DNA of 64,000 nucleotides, taken from contig JAVIAB010000092.1 in the NCBI GenBank assembly GCA_032433765.1, positions 32,834,534 to 32,898,533 on the forward strand. The letters are read 5' to 3'. A model generated the notes under the pieces. The model was given only the letters and a program-made list of their open reading frames with translations, ran no database searches and was not told the origin of the DNA. Made by a program: the position numbers and the translations under genes. Source of the stretch: Megaustenia siamemsis (lineage: Eukaryota > Mollusca > Gastropoda > Stylommatophora > Ariophantidae). Numbering within the stretch: position 1 is the stretch's first letter; each line of letters starts with the position of its first letter. Below, piece after piece: positions 23,901 through 35,900 of this stretch.

Positions 23901-26900
23901 GGCTACTATAACTGAAAATGCAGGTACAACATTGCTACCTATCTTCTGCTTTCCTTCCTCACTTGCCTTTCAGCATCAAGGGGAGATATAATTTGTGGTC
24001 TTTTGCTCTTCTATTCGCCTCTGCTGCTGTTATGTTACCAAGTATTTATAATATTCTATCAATCCATCTTTTTCGTGGTCGGCCCTTGGGACTGGTGTTC
24101 TCGCAATATTTATTGAAGGCTCATTGTGTTGTGTTTTGATCTTTCTGCCTTGTCACATGGCCAAACCATATTATCTGGTGTTTCTTTATATATTCTATGG
24201 CAGGGGATATTCCTAGCTTTTGTCTCAGTTCTTTATTTCTGAACTTATCTCTCATGCTGTTTCTGTCATTCATCTAACACATTTCATCTCAGTAAAGGTT
24301 ATTTTTTTCTGCAATTTTTGATGGTTGGTACTTTATGTTAGTGGTCTATCTCCATTTTTCTGTGATTTCTCTGAGCATAAAACATTTATCCACTACTGAC
24401 CTGCTGAGTCAGTTGTAAGTTAAGGGCTACTTATCAACTGTTTAATTTTATTGACCTGCTAAAAAATGCAAATTATCTATTATGACATTATGCCATCTGT
24501 AAGCTGTGATTCAAAGTCACATGTCACATACTCAGTGCAGTTGTCCTTTAGTATAAGGCTTCCAAATAACCCAAATGGAAACTCCTTTCAGCCCTATTGG
24601 CTAACAACATTCACCTGTAATTGGCAAGTGAGTGACTGTTTTCTCCATGCTTTATGTGGAATATGGTGTTAGTGTTCATATATTCTTTAACCCTAGATTA
24701 CAATAACAACGTGAAAATCACCGCATCAAAACAAAAATTCTTCAAAATTTGAGTTTGCCGTGGTCAAACCCCCGTACCTTCCTAATTACTACTTCTGGTG
24801 ATGACCCCTGAATGTTGGATGTATTCTACTGATGTAGTATTTTATTTACTTCCCAATTTTGTGAGATACAATCTCGTATAGTGTGGGGGAAAAAAACCAC
24901 CAATTTTCAAGAAATGCTCATTTTCCTTTTTTATTCTTGGTTTGACCAGGGAAATTTCCTCGACTGTTGACTGACATTAAACAACCCTTTGTAACTCTTG
25001 GAAATGCTGTGAATAAACGTTATGAGGCAGCCAAACATACTGACGAACTTAAGGCAACCGTATCAAAAGACATTGTAATACATCCGGTCCATGGGGTCAA
25101 ACTCAAGCCATAAATCAACCTAAGCCAGGAAATCTGAATACCTGTGTCTTGCCTAGTATAAACACATATTTGTATGTCAAAAATTCAAAGAAAATACTAT
25201 TTTATTAGAGCACCTAATGTTACATTTAAGTGGTAGTCATTTTTACTACAGTATCATAAACATCATTTTCCGGTTTCCGGTTGTATCCAAAATGGAGGAA
25301 TAATTTTTCTCCGGCTTGGTACAGAACCGTTGATCAGAGGTTTAACAAGCCGCTATCGTAAAAATGATTTTGTTAATGAAACATAGACCTGATACAGAAT
25401 GTGTAAATTAGCAGTACTGTGGTTAAACAAGAATGTATTTTATCGCCCTTGTTATTTGGAGTTGTTGTGGAGTGTTATTGGTAGGTAATAAAGGCATCGA
25501 ATGGATACAAGGAGACCATTTGGAGGACCTCGACTTTGCTGATGAAATAGTTCTCATCAGCAGTCAGATAAAAACGATGCAGGAAAACCCAAATGAACTA
25601 TCATCAATAGCCAGCAAAATTGGGCTTGAGATCAATCATGAAAAGACTAAAGTCATGAAAAGCTTAATTCCAACAGACGATAAAATATACATGGAAAACA
25701 AACCAGAGGAAGAGATTGATCACTTTATCTATCTTGGAAGTCACATTGATAGAAGAAGGGGATACAAGCAAAGAAATTAGAATCAGAATAGTTAAAGCAG
25801 CAATGTCTTTCAGAAGCCTTGAAAAATTGTGGAAATCAAAACTTAGACTGTTCAAATCAAATGTACTATCAAAACCTTTCGTATGTATGTGAAAGCTGGA
25901 AAACAACAAGAGACATAGAAACAAAGTTGAACGTAATCGAAAATAAATGTCTAAGGAAAATACTTGGTATAGCGTGGAACGAAATCAAAACAAACGAGGA
26001 AATTAGAGAAATCGCCAGTCAACCACCAATATCTTCAGTAATAAAGAAAAGACGATGGTCATATGTTGGACATGTGATGAGAAGAGATAATAACTGAATA
26101 GCAAAACAAGCCCTCAGGTGGGAAACAACAGGTTAGAGGAAAAGAAGAAGACCCAGAGAGACACTGAGAAGAACATTGATGAGAGAGGCAAGAGCAGAAG
26201 GCATCAGCTCCCTCAATGAGATAGAGCTGCTTGCACAGAACATAGACAAATGGCGAGATTTGATAAAATATCTTTAAAAGAATTGAAAACTGCTAGAACA
26301 AAAATTTAGATAAGAGAAGGAGTATCTTGGTCTATGCCCTATGGGCCGGCTATGGCTCGAAAGGTCAATAGATAGATAGATCATAAACATGTCAGTTCAG
26401 ATAGGTAACGTAATTAAGGGTTAATAACCAATGGCACATTTTATGGGTGGTTTGGTCGATATAACATCAGGTTGCGCTATTTACTCAGAAAAAAATCTGT
26501 GGTACCCATTTTCAGTGGTATCAGTCTGAAAAAAATTATGCTCAATCCGGGAATTTAACCTGAGCCAATACTATGAGTAGCGAGCACACTAACCACTCAG
26601 CCACTACTGATTCTGTGATTGGCAACCATCATGTCTATTTCACATCCCCCCCCCCCCAATAGTGCTCACCATGCAAAACTATTCTGATAGAAAAAGTAAA
26701 CAGAAAAAGACAAATGCACATATTAATACATATTCAGTATCTTGATGATGGACGATAAAGTGTTTGTGTATCTTGCATGTTTCTAAACAAAAAAGTGCGT
26801 TTTATTTCTATCTGATCTATGAAGTTTTAAAACAACTAAAAAAAAAAAGAACTACTAAATACAATTAAGACAAGACAAATAAAATTTGTGGGACACGATA

Positions 26901-29900
26901 AAAGACACAACAGCCTACTAAAAGTAATATTGGAAGGGAAAATACAAGGTAAAAGAGGCAGACCAAGACTAACATGGATGAGTAACATCAAAAGATGGAC
27001 AAGTCAATCTATGACAACCTGCACCATCAAAGCAAGAAACAGAGTGGAATGGCGATCCATGGTAGCCAACCTTCGTTGTAGAGACGGCACTCGATGATGA
27101 TGATTTCTATCTAATGAGGTTTAACTAAGATTTAGTCAATATACAAGATTTACAATTTCAGAAAATATACTCCTCACCCCATCACCACAGTGTGATAATT
27201 TACATGATAGCCCACAATTGAAAATGAACATACTAAGCTGTTTAAGACTCATGAAAGTGTACATGCACATGAAATGAATGACACAATCATTGAGAGTAGC
27301 TCACAAAAACGACCCAGCAGTAATTTAAAAAAAAAAAAATTGTCTGCCTACCATTTTGGGGCATTATATGTTTAACCTTGATTATGATACATATCTGTGA
27401 CTCACATGTTTATGATACCGAAGTAAAAATTCTACCACTTAATTGTAACACTAGACGATTTAAAAATAGTACTTTCTTTGAATTTTTTACACATAGCTGT
27501 GTGTTTACACTAGGAGAGAAACAGGGACTCAGATTTCCTGGCTCAGGTTGATTTATGACATAAAATTTGACTGCATGGACCGGACATGTTACATTTGTCT
27601 ATTTATACAGCCACCATAAGTCTGTTTAACCATAGATTTTATAAGCAGTGATCTCTGCAATATGTGCTACTTCGGCACGCAGGGGTTTCTGTTTTTGAGA
27701 TTGTAGTTCTGCCCTATGTGCCGTCTTCGGCTCGAAAGGACAATAGATAGATAGATAAGTCTGTTTGTATATTCAACTACCTCATAGCGTTATTTGCTGC
27801 GTTTCCTGTGTTACAAAGGGTTGTTTAAAGTCACCTGATGGCCAGGAAAATTTCCCTGGTCACAGCAACAACAACAAAAAAATTAACATTTCTTGAAAAC
27901 TGGTGATCTTTAATTTCTATTATATATGAGATTGTATCTCACAAAATGGGGAAATAAACAAAATCCAGCAACAAAGGAAACAAATCCAACACTCAACGGT
28001 CACCAGCAGTGGTAATTAGGAAGGCACACTAAGTCAGAAATTGTTTGACCGTGGAAAATTGTCAAATTTTTAAGAATTTGTATTTTGATGGAATAATTTT
28101 TTTATAACTATCATAATCTAGGGTTAACAAAGATTAAACTAGTGGTAAATTCCACCAGCCTATACTACATTAGATAAGTAACCAGTCTGAAAAGCACTTG
28201 GGGTCTGTTCCATGAGCGCTACTGAATGAGAGCTATTTTTCTTCTTCTACAAACTGGCACTGCTGTGTAAGAGTAAATAAATCACATTACCTGAAGAAGA
28301 TGAAGAATGCCTGTATTACTAAGCAGACACTAGACATAATGAATTTACTTGGTAAATAAGTGGTTCACATAGAAGAAAATTTTTTTTACAAACAGATCAA
28401 TTATTAAACTTACAGGATCTGCAATTTTTCCCTTCTCTTGCCATACATCATTCACAGACTTGTCAGGTACCCACAGGTCACTCAGATGAAAGTGAGCTTC
28501 AGCACATACCTAAATAACAAATATCAATGTATAAGATGCCTAACGTTAATAGATGTGACATATAATGTTTTAAAGGTTACATTTTTCTAATTTTACAGAA
28601 CATAGTTATATGATCTCTGTATACATGAAGCCAAAAAAGTAGCTACAACAGTATGAACATTTTCATAAATCAATTTTGGAAAACAAATAAAGATGTACAA
28701 CATATGCAACTCACAATATTTTAGAAATTCAATGGAAATGTAATACAGTCATCCCTTGCTACTTCGCGGTTCATTTATCGCACCTCAGTACATCGCGGAT
28801 TGTTCAAAAATTCAAAATTGAGGAATTATGGTGCGAAATTTGCCCGCATGCCAGCAGAAGGCAGGGAGTGCCCACACAATTCAAAATCGTTCTGCAGAAA
28901 CTCCTCCTGCTGCCTCTATACCGTCTACTGCAGCTACCCCAGCTCTATCTGAAGCTGCCCGCGACGATCCAGCGCCCCTTGCACCTGACGATGAGGCGTC
29001 ATCTGAGGAGCAGTAAAGCTCTCATTAACCTGTGCAGTAAATCATCTTCATATCTTCTTCACCTCCACCGTACTGCACAGGTGTTTCATCGACATTTATA
29101 AAGATCAAGCGAAGAGAAGCTATTGTCTGAGGTGAGTTACGAACCTTGTTATAAAAGAAAAGTTTATATTATATCATATTTATATCATTTATACATTATT
29201 TTATGTATGTTATTTATACTATTAATATTTTATTTACATGTTTGAAACTATTCTTTAATGTTCTAATGATAACATATGCACTTATATGGTTTCATATACA
29301 CTTATTGATATTATATATACACAAAAAATGTACGTATGTTAAAAATGAGAGGGTGACACTACTTCGCGGTTTTTCACTTATCGCGGCCAGTTCTGATCCC
29401 TATTAACCGCGATAACTGAGGGATTACTGTATTAACAAATTAATTAAATTACTTCAGAGGTGGACAGAAGCAGGTGAATGGATTGAAACAGTTTTAACAA
29501 TCAGGTGGACATGGGTTTGTCTTCTAACAAGATCATAATGCTTATCCTCTCAGAGGTAAAAAAAAATACTCACAATCTTTAACCTGTTTATCAAGTGGTC
29601 ATATTTTAGCATGAGAACATTGATTGAAAAGTACATAAAAGTAAACAAACCATTATATGCCTGCTTCATAGACTACACCAAAGCTTTTGATAGAATACGC
29701 CATAACCAACTTATAGACTGCCTAAAAGATATAAATCTAGACGACACAGACATACGACTAATATGTAATTTGTACTGGGAGTAAACAGCAATAATAAAAT
29801 ATAACAAGGAGAACTCTACACCCATGAACATTAAAAGAGGAGTAAGACAATGATGCATCCTATTGCCAAGCTTGTTCAATCTATACACCGAGCAAATCTT

Positions 29901-32900
29901 TAAAAACATCTCAGAGATGCCAGGCCTAAACATTAATAGAAAGATAATCAATAACCTAAGATAAGCTGATGATACTACTTGTTCTACTAGCAGAAAATCC
30001 TAAAGACCTACAACAATTGCTTAATGTGATAAACATAACAAGCAAAAAATATGGACCAGATATGAATATCAAAAAGACTAAAACTATGATCATAAACAAA
30101 GAAAATTCTCAAGACCTACAATTAAATATCACAGTTGAGGGAATACATCTGGAGACAGTCCAGAGCTACAACTTCCTAGGACATACTATAACCAATGATG
30201 GAAAATGTAAAACTTAAATAAACAAAAGAATAGGTATGGCAAAAAGTAATTTTAATGCCATGAAAAATATACTAACAACAAAACAAATATCAACAGGGCT
30301 GAAACTAAGAATGGCAAAATGTTACATCTTCTCAATATTCCTGTATAGTACAGAAACATGGACATTAGACAAGAAAACAGAACAGAAAATTGAAGCCTTT
30401 GAAATGTGGATTTATATAAGAATAGGTAGAATTGGATGGAAAGAAAACAAAACAAACGATGAAGTTTTAAAACAACTGAAAATAAAAAGAGAACTACTAA
30501 ATACAATTAAGACAAGACAAATGAAATTTTTGGGGCATGTTAAAAGACACAACAGCCTACTAAAAGTAATATTGGACGGGAAAATACAAGGTAAAAGTGG
30601 CAGACCAAGACTAACATGGACGAGTAACATCAAAAGATGGACAAGTCAATCTATGACAGCCTGCACCATCAAAGCAAGAAACAGAGTAGAATGGTGATCC
30701 ATGGTAGCCAACCCTCATTGCGGAGAAGGCACTCGATGATGATGATGATCAAGTGGTCAGTTCTGTCAGAGGTGATGAAAAAAAAATTATAACCTGTACA
30801 CCATGTAGCTAGTTCTATTAGAGGTTTTAACAAAAAAATTATTGTATATGATGTGGCTAATACTATCACAGGTGGGAGGAAACCTCTAACCCGTATACTG
30901 TGTGGTTAATTATATCACAAGTGGGAAGGAAAACTGTATACTGTGTGGCTAATTCTATCACAGGTGGGAGGAAACCTCTAACCTGTATACTGTGTGGCTA
31001 ATTATATCACAGGTGGGAAGGAAAACTAACCTGTATACTGTGTGGCTAATTCTATCACAGGTGGGAGGAAATCTCTAACCTGTATACTGTGTGGCTAATT
31101 ATATCACAGGTGGGAAGGAAAACTAACCTGTATACTGTGTGGCTAATTCTATCACAGGTGGGAGGGAGAACTCTAACCTGTATACTATGTGGCTAATTCT
31201 ATCACAGGTGGGAGGGAAAACTCTAACCTGTATACTGTGTGGCTAATTATATCACAGGTGGGAGGGAAAACTCTAACATGTATACTGTATGGCTAATTAT
31301 ATCACAGGTGGGAGGGAAAACTCTAACATGTATACTGTGTGGCTAATTATATCGCAGGTGGGAGGGAAAATTCTAACATGTATACTGTGTGGCTAACTAT
31401 ATCACAGGTGGGAGGAAAACTCTAACCTCTAAACTGTGTAGCAACTGCATTGGGGCATATGGCTATTACTCTCCAGTCCCCATTTAAACACACCATAACA
31501 CAAAGAAAAGGTAAAAACAAAAATAAGATGAATGGATGACTGCATGTAATGATTATACAGCATTACAATATACAACTTGGGTATCAGCATATATTGTAAT
31601 TTAATTTTGTGGTCCTAAGAAAGTTCTCTTTAATTCTGTAACAGACAAGTGACCTAATAATAGAGGTGTCAGATTCTTGTTGCTCTAGAGTAATTAATTC
31701 TAACCAAAGACAGTTGTGTGCTGCAAAGAGCCACATCATTTACCTTCAAACCAGTCCTCCCAACAGTTGCAACCTAAACCAAAACAGTCTTAAGAAGTAA
31801 ACATGATAATCTCTGTGACATATCTGGGGCTAAAACAATTTTCAGCAGAAATACACCAAAGTATGCCCAGTTTCATTTCTTCTTCTTTCCTTCCTCATTT
31901 GCCTTTCAGCGTCGAGGGAAGATATAATTTGTGGTCTTTTGCTCTTCTGTTCGCTTCTACTGCTGTTATGTTTCCTAGTGCTTCTAATATTCCATCGATC
32001 CATCTTTTTTGTGGTCAACCCTTGGGTCTGGTATACTCGCAATGTTTATTGAGGGCTCGTGTTGTGTTTTGATCACTCTGCCTTGTCAAGTGGCCAAACC
32101 AATTTATCTGTTGATTCTTTATATATTCTATGTCGGGGGCTATTCCTAGCTTTTTTTCTCAGTTTGTCATTTCCGATCTTGTCTCTCAGACTGTTTCCTG
32201 TCATTCATCAGTTTTATTACGACCACAGTATATAAAAATGATGATGATATAAAAATACAGCAAAATAAGGGGTGATGTTTTATCCACATACAAAGCCTAA
32301 GAGAAATCTAAATATGTAAGAGCAGGTGGGAAATTAAAACAAGTAAGAAATCCACAAAAAGAACTCTACATTTCTTATTTTAATATGAAGATAGTCCACT
32401 TCCAGCTTTACTCAAAATCTGCTAATCCCACTGTCACATCAGACCAACAATGCTGCAGATGCTATAGAGAATAATAAAAGCCCAAGTTATTGACACAAAG
32501 ACTTACTACAAAACATAGCAGTGAATTGCCAGACCTAGAGAGTTATGATTTCTGCCCAGTCGTCTTTGACCTGAGAGGAACTGACAAACAGCAAATTAGA
32601 AATACTACTTGCATTCTAATGCCACAACTATTTTAATTAATATTGCAAACTACAATTCTTTTTTATTAATAATTTATGCACACAATATAACTCTACCAAG
32701 AACAAACCTACAATATACCTGAGCATGTTTATTTTCATCTAGAAGTCTTAAACAGTTTTCAAACATTGCTCTTGCATCTGCTGTCCTCCTCTGGTTTGTC
32801 CTTATTAGATTTCTACCCACTCGATGACAAAGCAAACCCACAGGAACAGTAAACGGATTGTCTCCCTCTGAAATCTCACTCTTGCAATAGTCAGTCAGAT

Positions 32901-35900
32901 CATACAGCTTGACCATCTCATCATTTTCACCTTAATCATGAAGAGATTAGAACCATAACTATCAAAATGTGCAGTTAACCTACAGCAAAAAATAGATATA
33001 TTGATGTATCTGATGCTAAAAGGAAAACTAAGACTTTTTCTTAGATTGATTTTACTGTTTGTTTCACACCATTCTTCAACAGAATGCTTTCGTTTCTTGC
33101 TGCGTTGGCTAGTCTTTATACTGTCCTGCTTAAATCAGATTATGAGACACATTTCCATGTATTTCGCATTTTGCTTCTTTCTACTTTCTTGTGAAATCCA
33201 GATCAGGCTCACCTGGCAATAGGGTCAAAGCAAAGAAATGCATAAAAATGTAAAGCTGCTGTAAAGTTAATTGTAAGGAGAAATGAAAAAAATATATTTC
33301 TTGTGTATGCACCCGAACCTGTGTGTGGGAACTTCTGGTTATGTGTGCTGTGTGTGCACATTTTCTCTTGTGTGCATTGCACATGTACCATGTGTGCACT
33401 AATGTTCATTTTCATTCTGTCCACATTTAAGTTTACAGGGAAGTCATTTTATTCCTACTTTTTATTTTTCAATCTAGTTCAAAATTACATTTTAAAAAAA
33501 ATTATTTATTACTTTTTAGTTTAAATACATATCTGTGTTTGTGTTGTATGTTTGTTTCTGCTGAAGGCCTCCTGAGCCAAAATGTTCTAATTTGTGTCAT
33601 CCATTGATTACGTAAAACTTTAACCATATGGTTTTTTTATATTTTTAATCTATATATTTTTTTTTCATTTCACTTAGCAATACTTTTAACTGGTCTTATT
33701 TTGTTCATCATGTCCTAACAACTGCCATCACTGTGAAATTCTGCTAATTTATATCACTACTGTGTTTGTTAGAAAGGTTGGATGCAAAAATACAAACAGT
33801 TTCATCAGTTTCAGAAACATTTTTAAGGTCATTATGTACAGGTTAAGAAATTATAAACTAAAAATAAATTAATTAAACCCTAAAAATATAACCATAATAA
33901 AGATCAATCCACATTCTTAAGCACTCGAAACACAATACAAACAAAAAAACACAAATTTTTCCAAATTAATTTAACATTTCTTTCAACATTTTGTTTCATT
34001 AGTGGCAACCAAATTTATAGAAAAAAACACCTTTGCATATATCTATCTATCTATTGTCCTTTTGAGCCGAAGACGGCACATAGGGCAGAACCACAATCTC
34101 AAAAACAGTAACCTTGCGTGCCAAAATGGCACATATTGCAGAGATCGCTGCTTCTAAAATCTATGGCTCTGTTTCTATAACAATACTTTTTTACAATGAC
34201 AGCTTGTCAAGCCATCAATAAACCTCATTAGTCGCCTCTTACGACATGCCTGGAAGGTCACAGTGTCACTATTCTTTACTTCCCTCATGAGGCCCCGGTA
34301 ACACATGGGAATATGCATATATAGCCCTTCAAAAATAAAAGACATACATGGAAAAATAGAAGATCTACAAGAACATTTAAATTGACTCAGCAGCACAGGC
34401 ACAAAATATAACATACAAATCAACATCAACAAAACAGAAGTCATGAATATCTCAAAAGAAAAACAAAACATCAACAGAATTATAGACAGCAGACAATTAA
34501 AGCAAGTAGAGGAATTTAAATACCTAGGAAGTCTAGTGACAAACGACAATTCACAAACAGAAGAAATTGACTCAAGATGCAATAAAGCTTCACAAATCAT
34601 TGACAGCAATCACCAATATTGTCCAATAAGGAAACAACTTGAGGCAAAATGGACACTATACAATACAATCTTCATCTTAAAGTTGTGCTACCAATGTTAG
34701 TCCTTGACCCTAGATGCAAGAACAATAAGAAAAATAACTACCACCAAGATGAAATGTGTTAGACGAATTACAGGAAACAACAACCTGAGAGATAAGATCA
34801 GAAATGAAGAACTGAGAAAAATGCTAGGAATAACCCCCTCCACAGGATATATAAAGAAACAACAGATAAAATGGTTTGGCCATGTGATAAGGCAGATATA
34901 TCAAAACAAAACACACGGAGCCTTCAATAAATTTTGCGAGAAAACAGACCCATGGGCTGACTGCGAAAAAGATGGAGTGGCGAAATATTAGAAATACTAG
35001 GAAACATAAGAGTAGCAGAGGCAAACAGAAAAGCAAAAGACCACAAATTATATCTTCCCTCGACGCTGAAAGGCAAATAGGGAAAGAAGAAGTTTCAGTA
35101 GTCAACATCATCAAGTACCAGGCCTGCTGGCGTAGGTGATCATGTCTCTCCACAACTTTCGATCTCAACAGTTTTTTTTATAATTTCTGTTGTTGACCTT
35201 CTGCCAAGCCATTCTCTTAAGCTGTCTGGTATTTTTTCTCTTTGCTTCCTCTATCTCTTCATCCCTCAATTTTTCCAGTTGTTACAATATATTCCAGTTA
35301 TTCTCTTCTCATTACATGGCCAAAAAATGATGATTGTTTCTTCCTAATATTGGAAATTAGCTCTCGTTTTGCTTTGACCTCTTTCAGAACATTTTCATTA
35401 CTCTTCTTAGCTATCCATGGTATTCTCAACATTCTTCTGTAAAACCACATTTCTACAGACTCCAGTGAATTTCTTGTCTTTTGTCCTATTGTCTATGATT
35501 CACATCCATATGTTAAGACTGGCTCTACATAACATTTAAGAACTCTGTTTCTTGGCTTCTATTGTCAAAAATGGATTGTATAGTATCTTCCTCATTTTTT
35601 GGAAAGCTGCTTTTGCCTGAGCCATTCTGCATCTCACCTCTTTTGTACATCTTCCGTCTGAGGTTAACAAAGTTCCCAAATATTTAAACTCTTTTACCTG
35701 TTTTAATATTATTCCACTTGTCTTTATTTTGCACTGAGGTGATGTCTTTTTCTTTGCTGTTACCATTACTTCTGTATTTTTGCTATTAAGGCTGAGTCCT
35801 TTATTTTTGCTTTCTTTCACTATAATGTCCAACATTTCTTGTAACTCATTTTCACTCTTAGTGATTAAGACTGTATCATCAGCATACCTTAGATTATTTA

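Larger units (their letters stand above)
24690..28135. mobile_element. Large degraded foldback element with about 0.6-kb inverted arms
   Basis: The left arm, about 24690-25265 (starting ACCCTAGATTACAATAACAA), recurs reversed at about 27390-28135 (CATAATCTAGGGTT at its outer end). Landmarks shared between the arms, in mirrored order, are TGTGAGATACAATCTC, CCAGGGAAATTTCC, ACAACCCTTTGTAAC, the GGTCCATG...ATAAATCAACCT block, GCCAGGAAATCTGA, AAAAATTCAAAGAAAATACT and GTATCATAAACAT. The arms have diverged 15-25 percent by eye. The inner 2.1 kb is filled by later LINE and SINE insertions. No transposase was recognised. Confidence 0.75.

Noticed and set aside
30732..30747. Direct repeats of GAT suggesting a CRISPR-like or satellite array
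   Set aside because: These are the short (GAT)n 3' tails of RTE elements.
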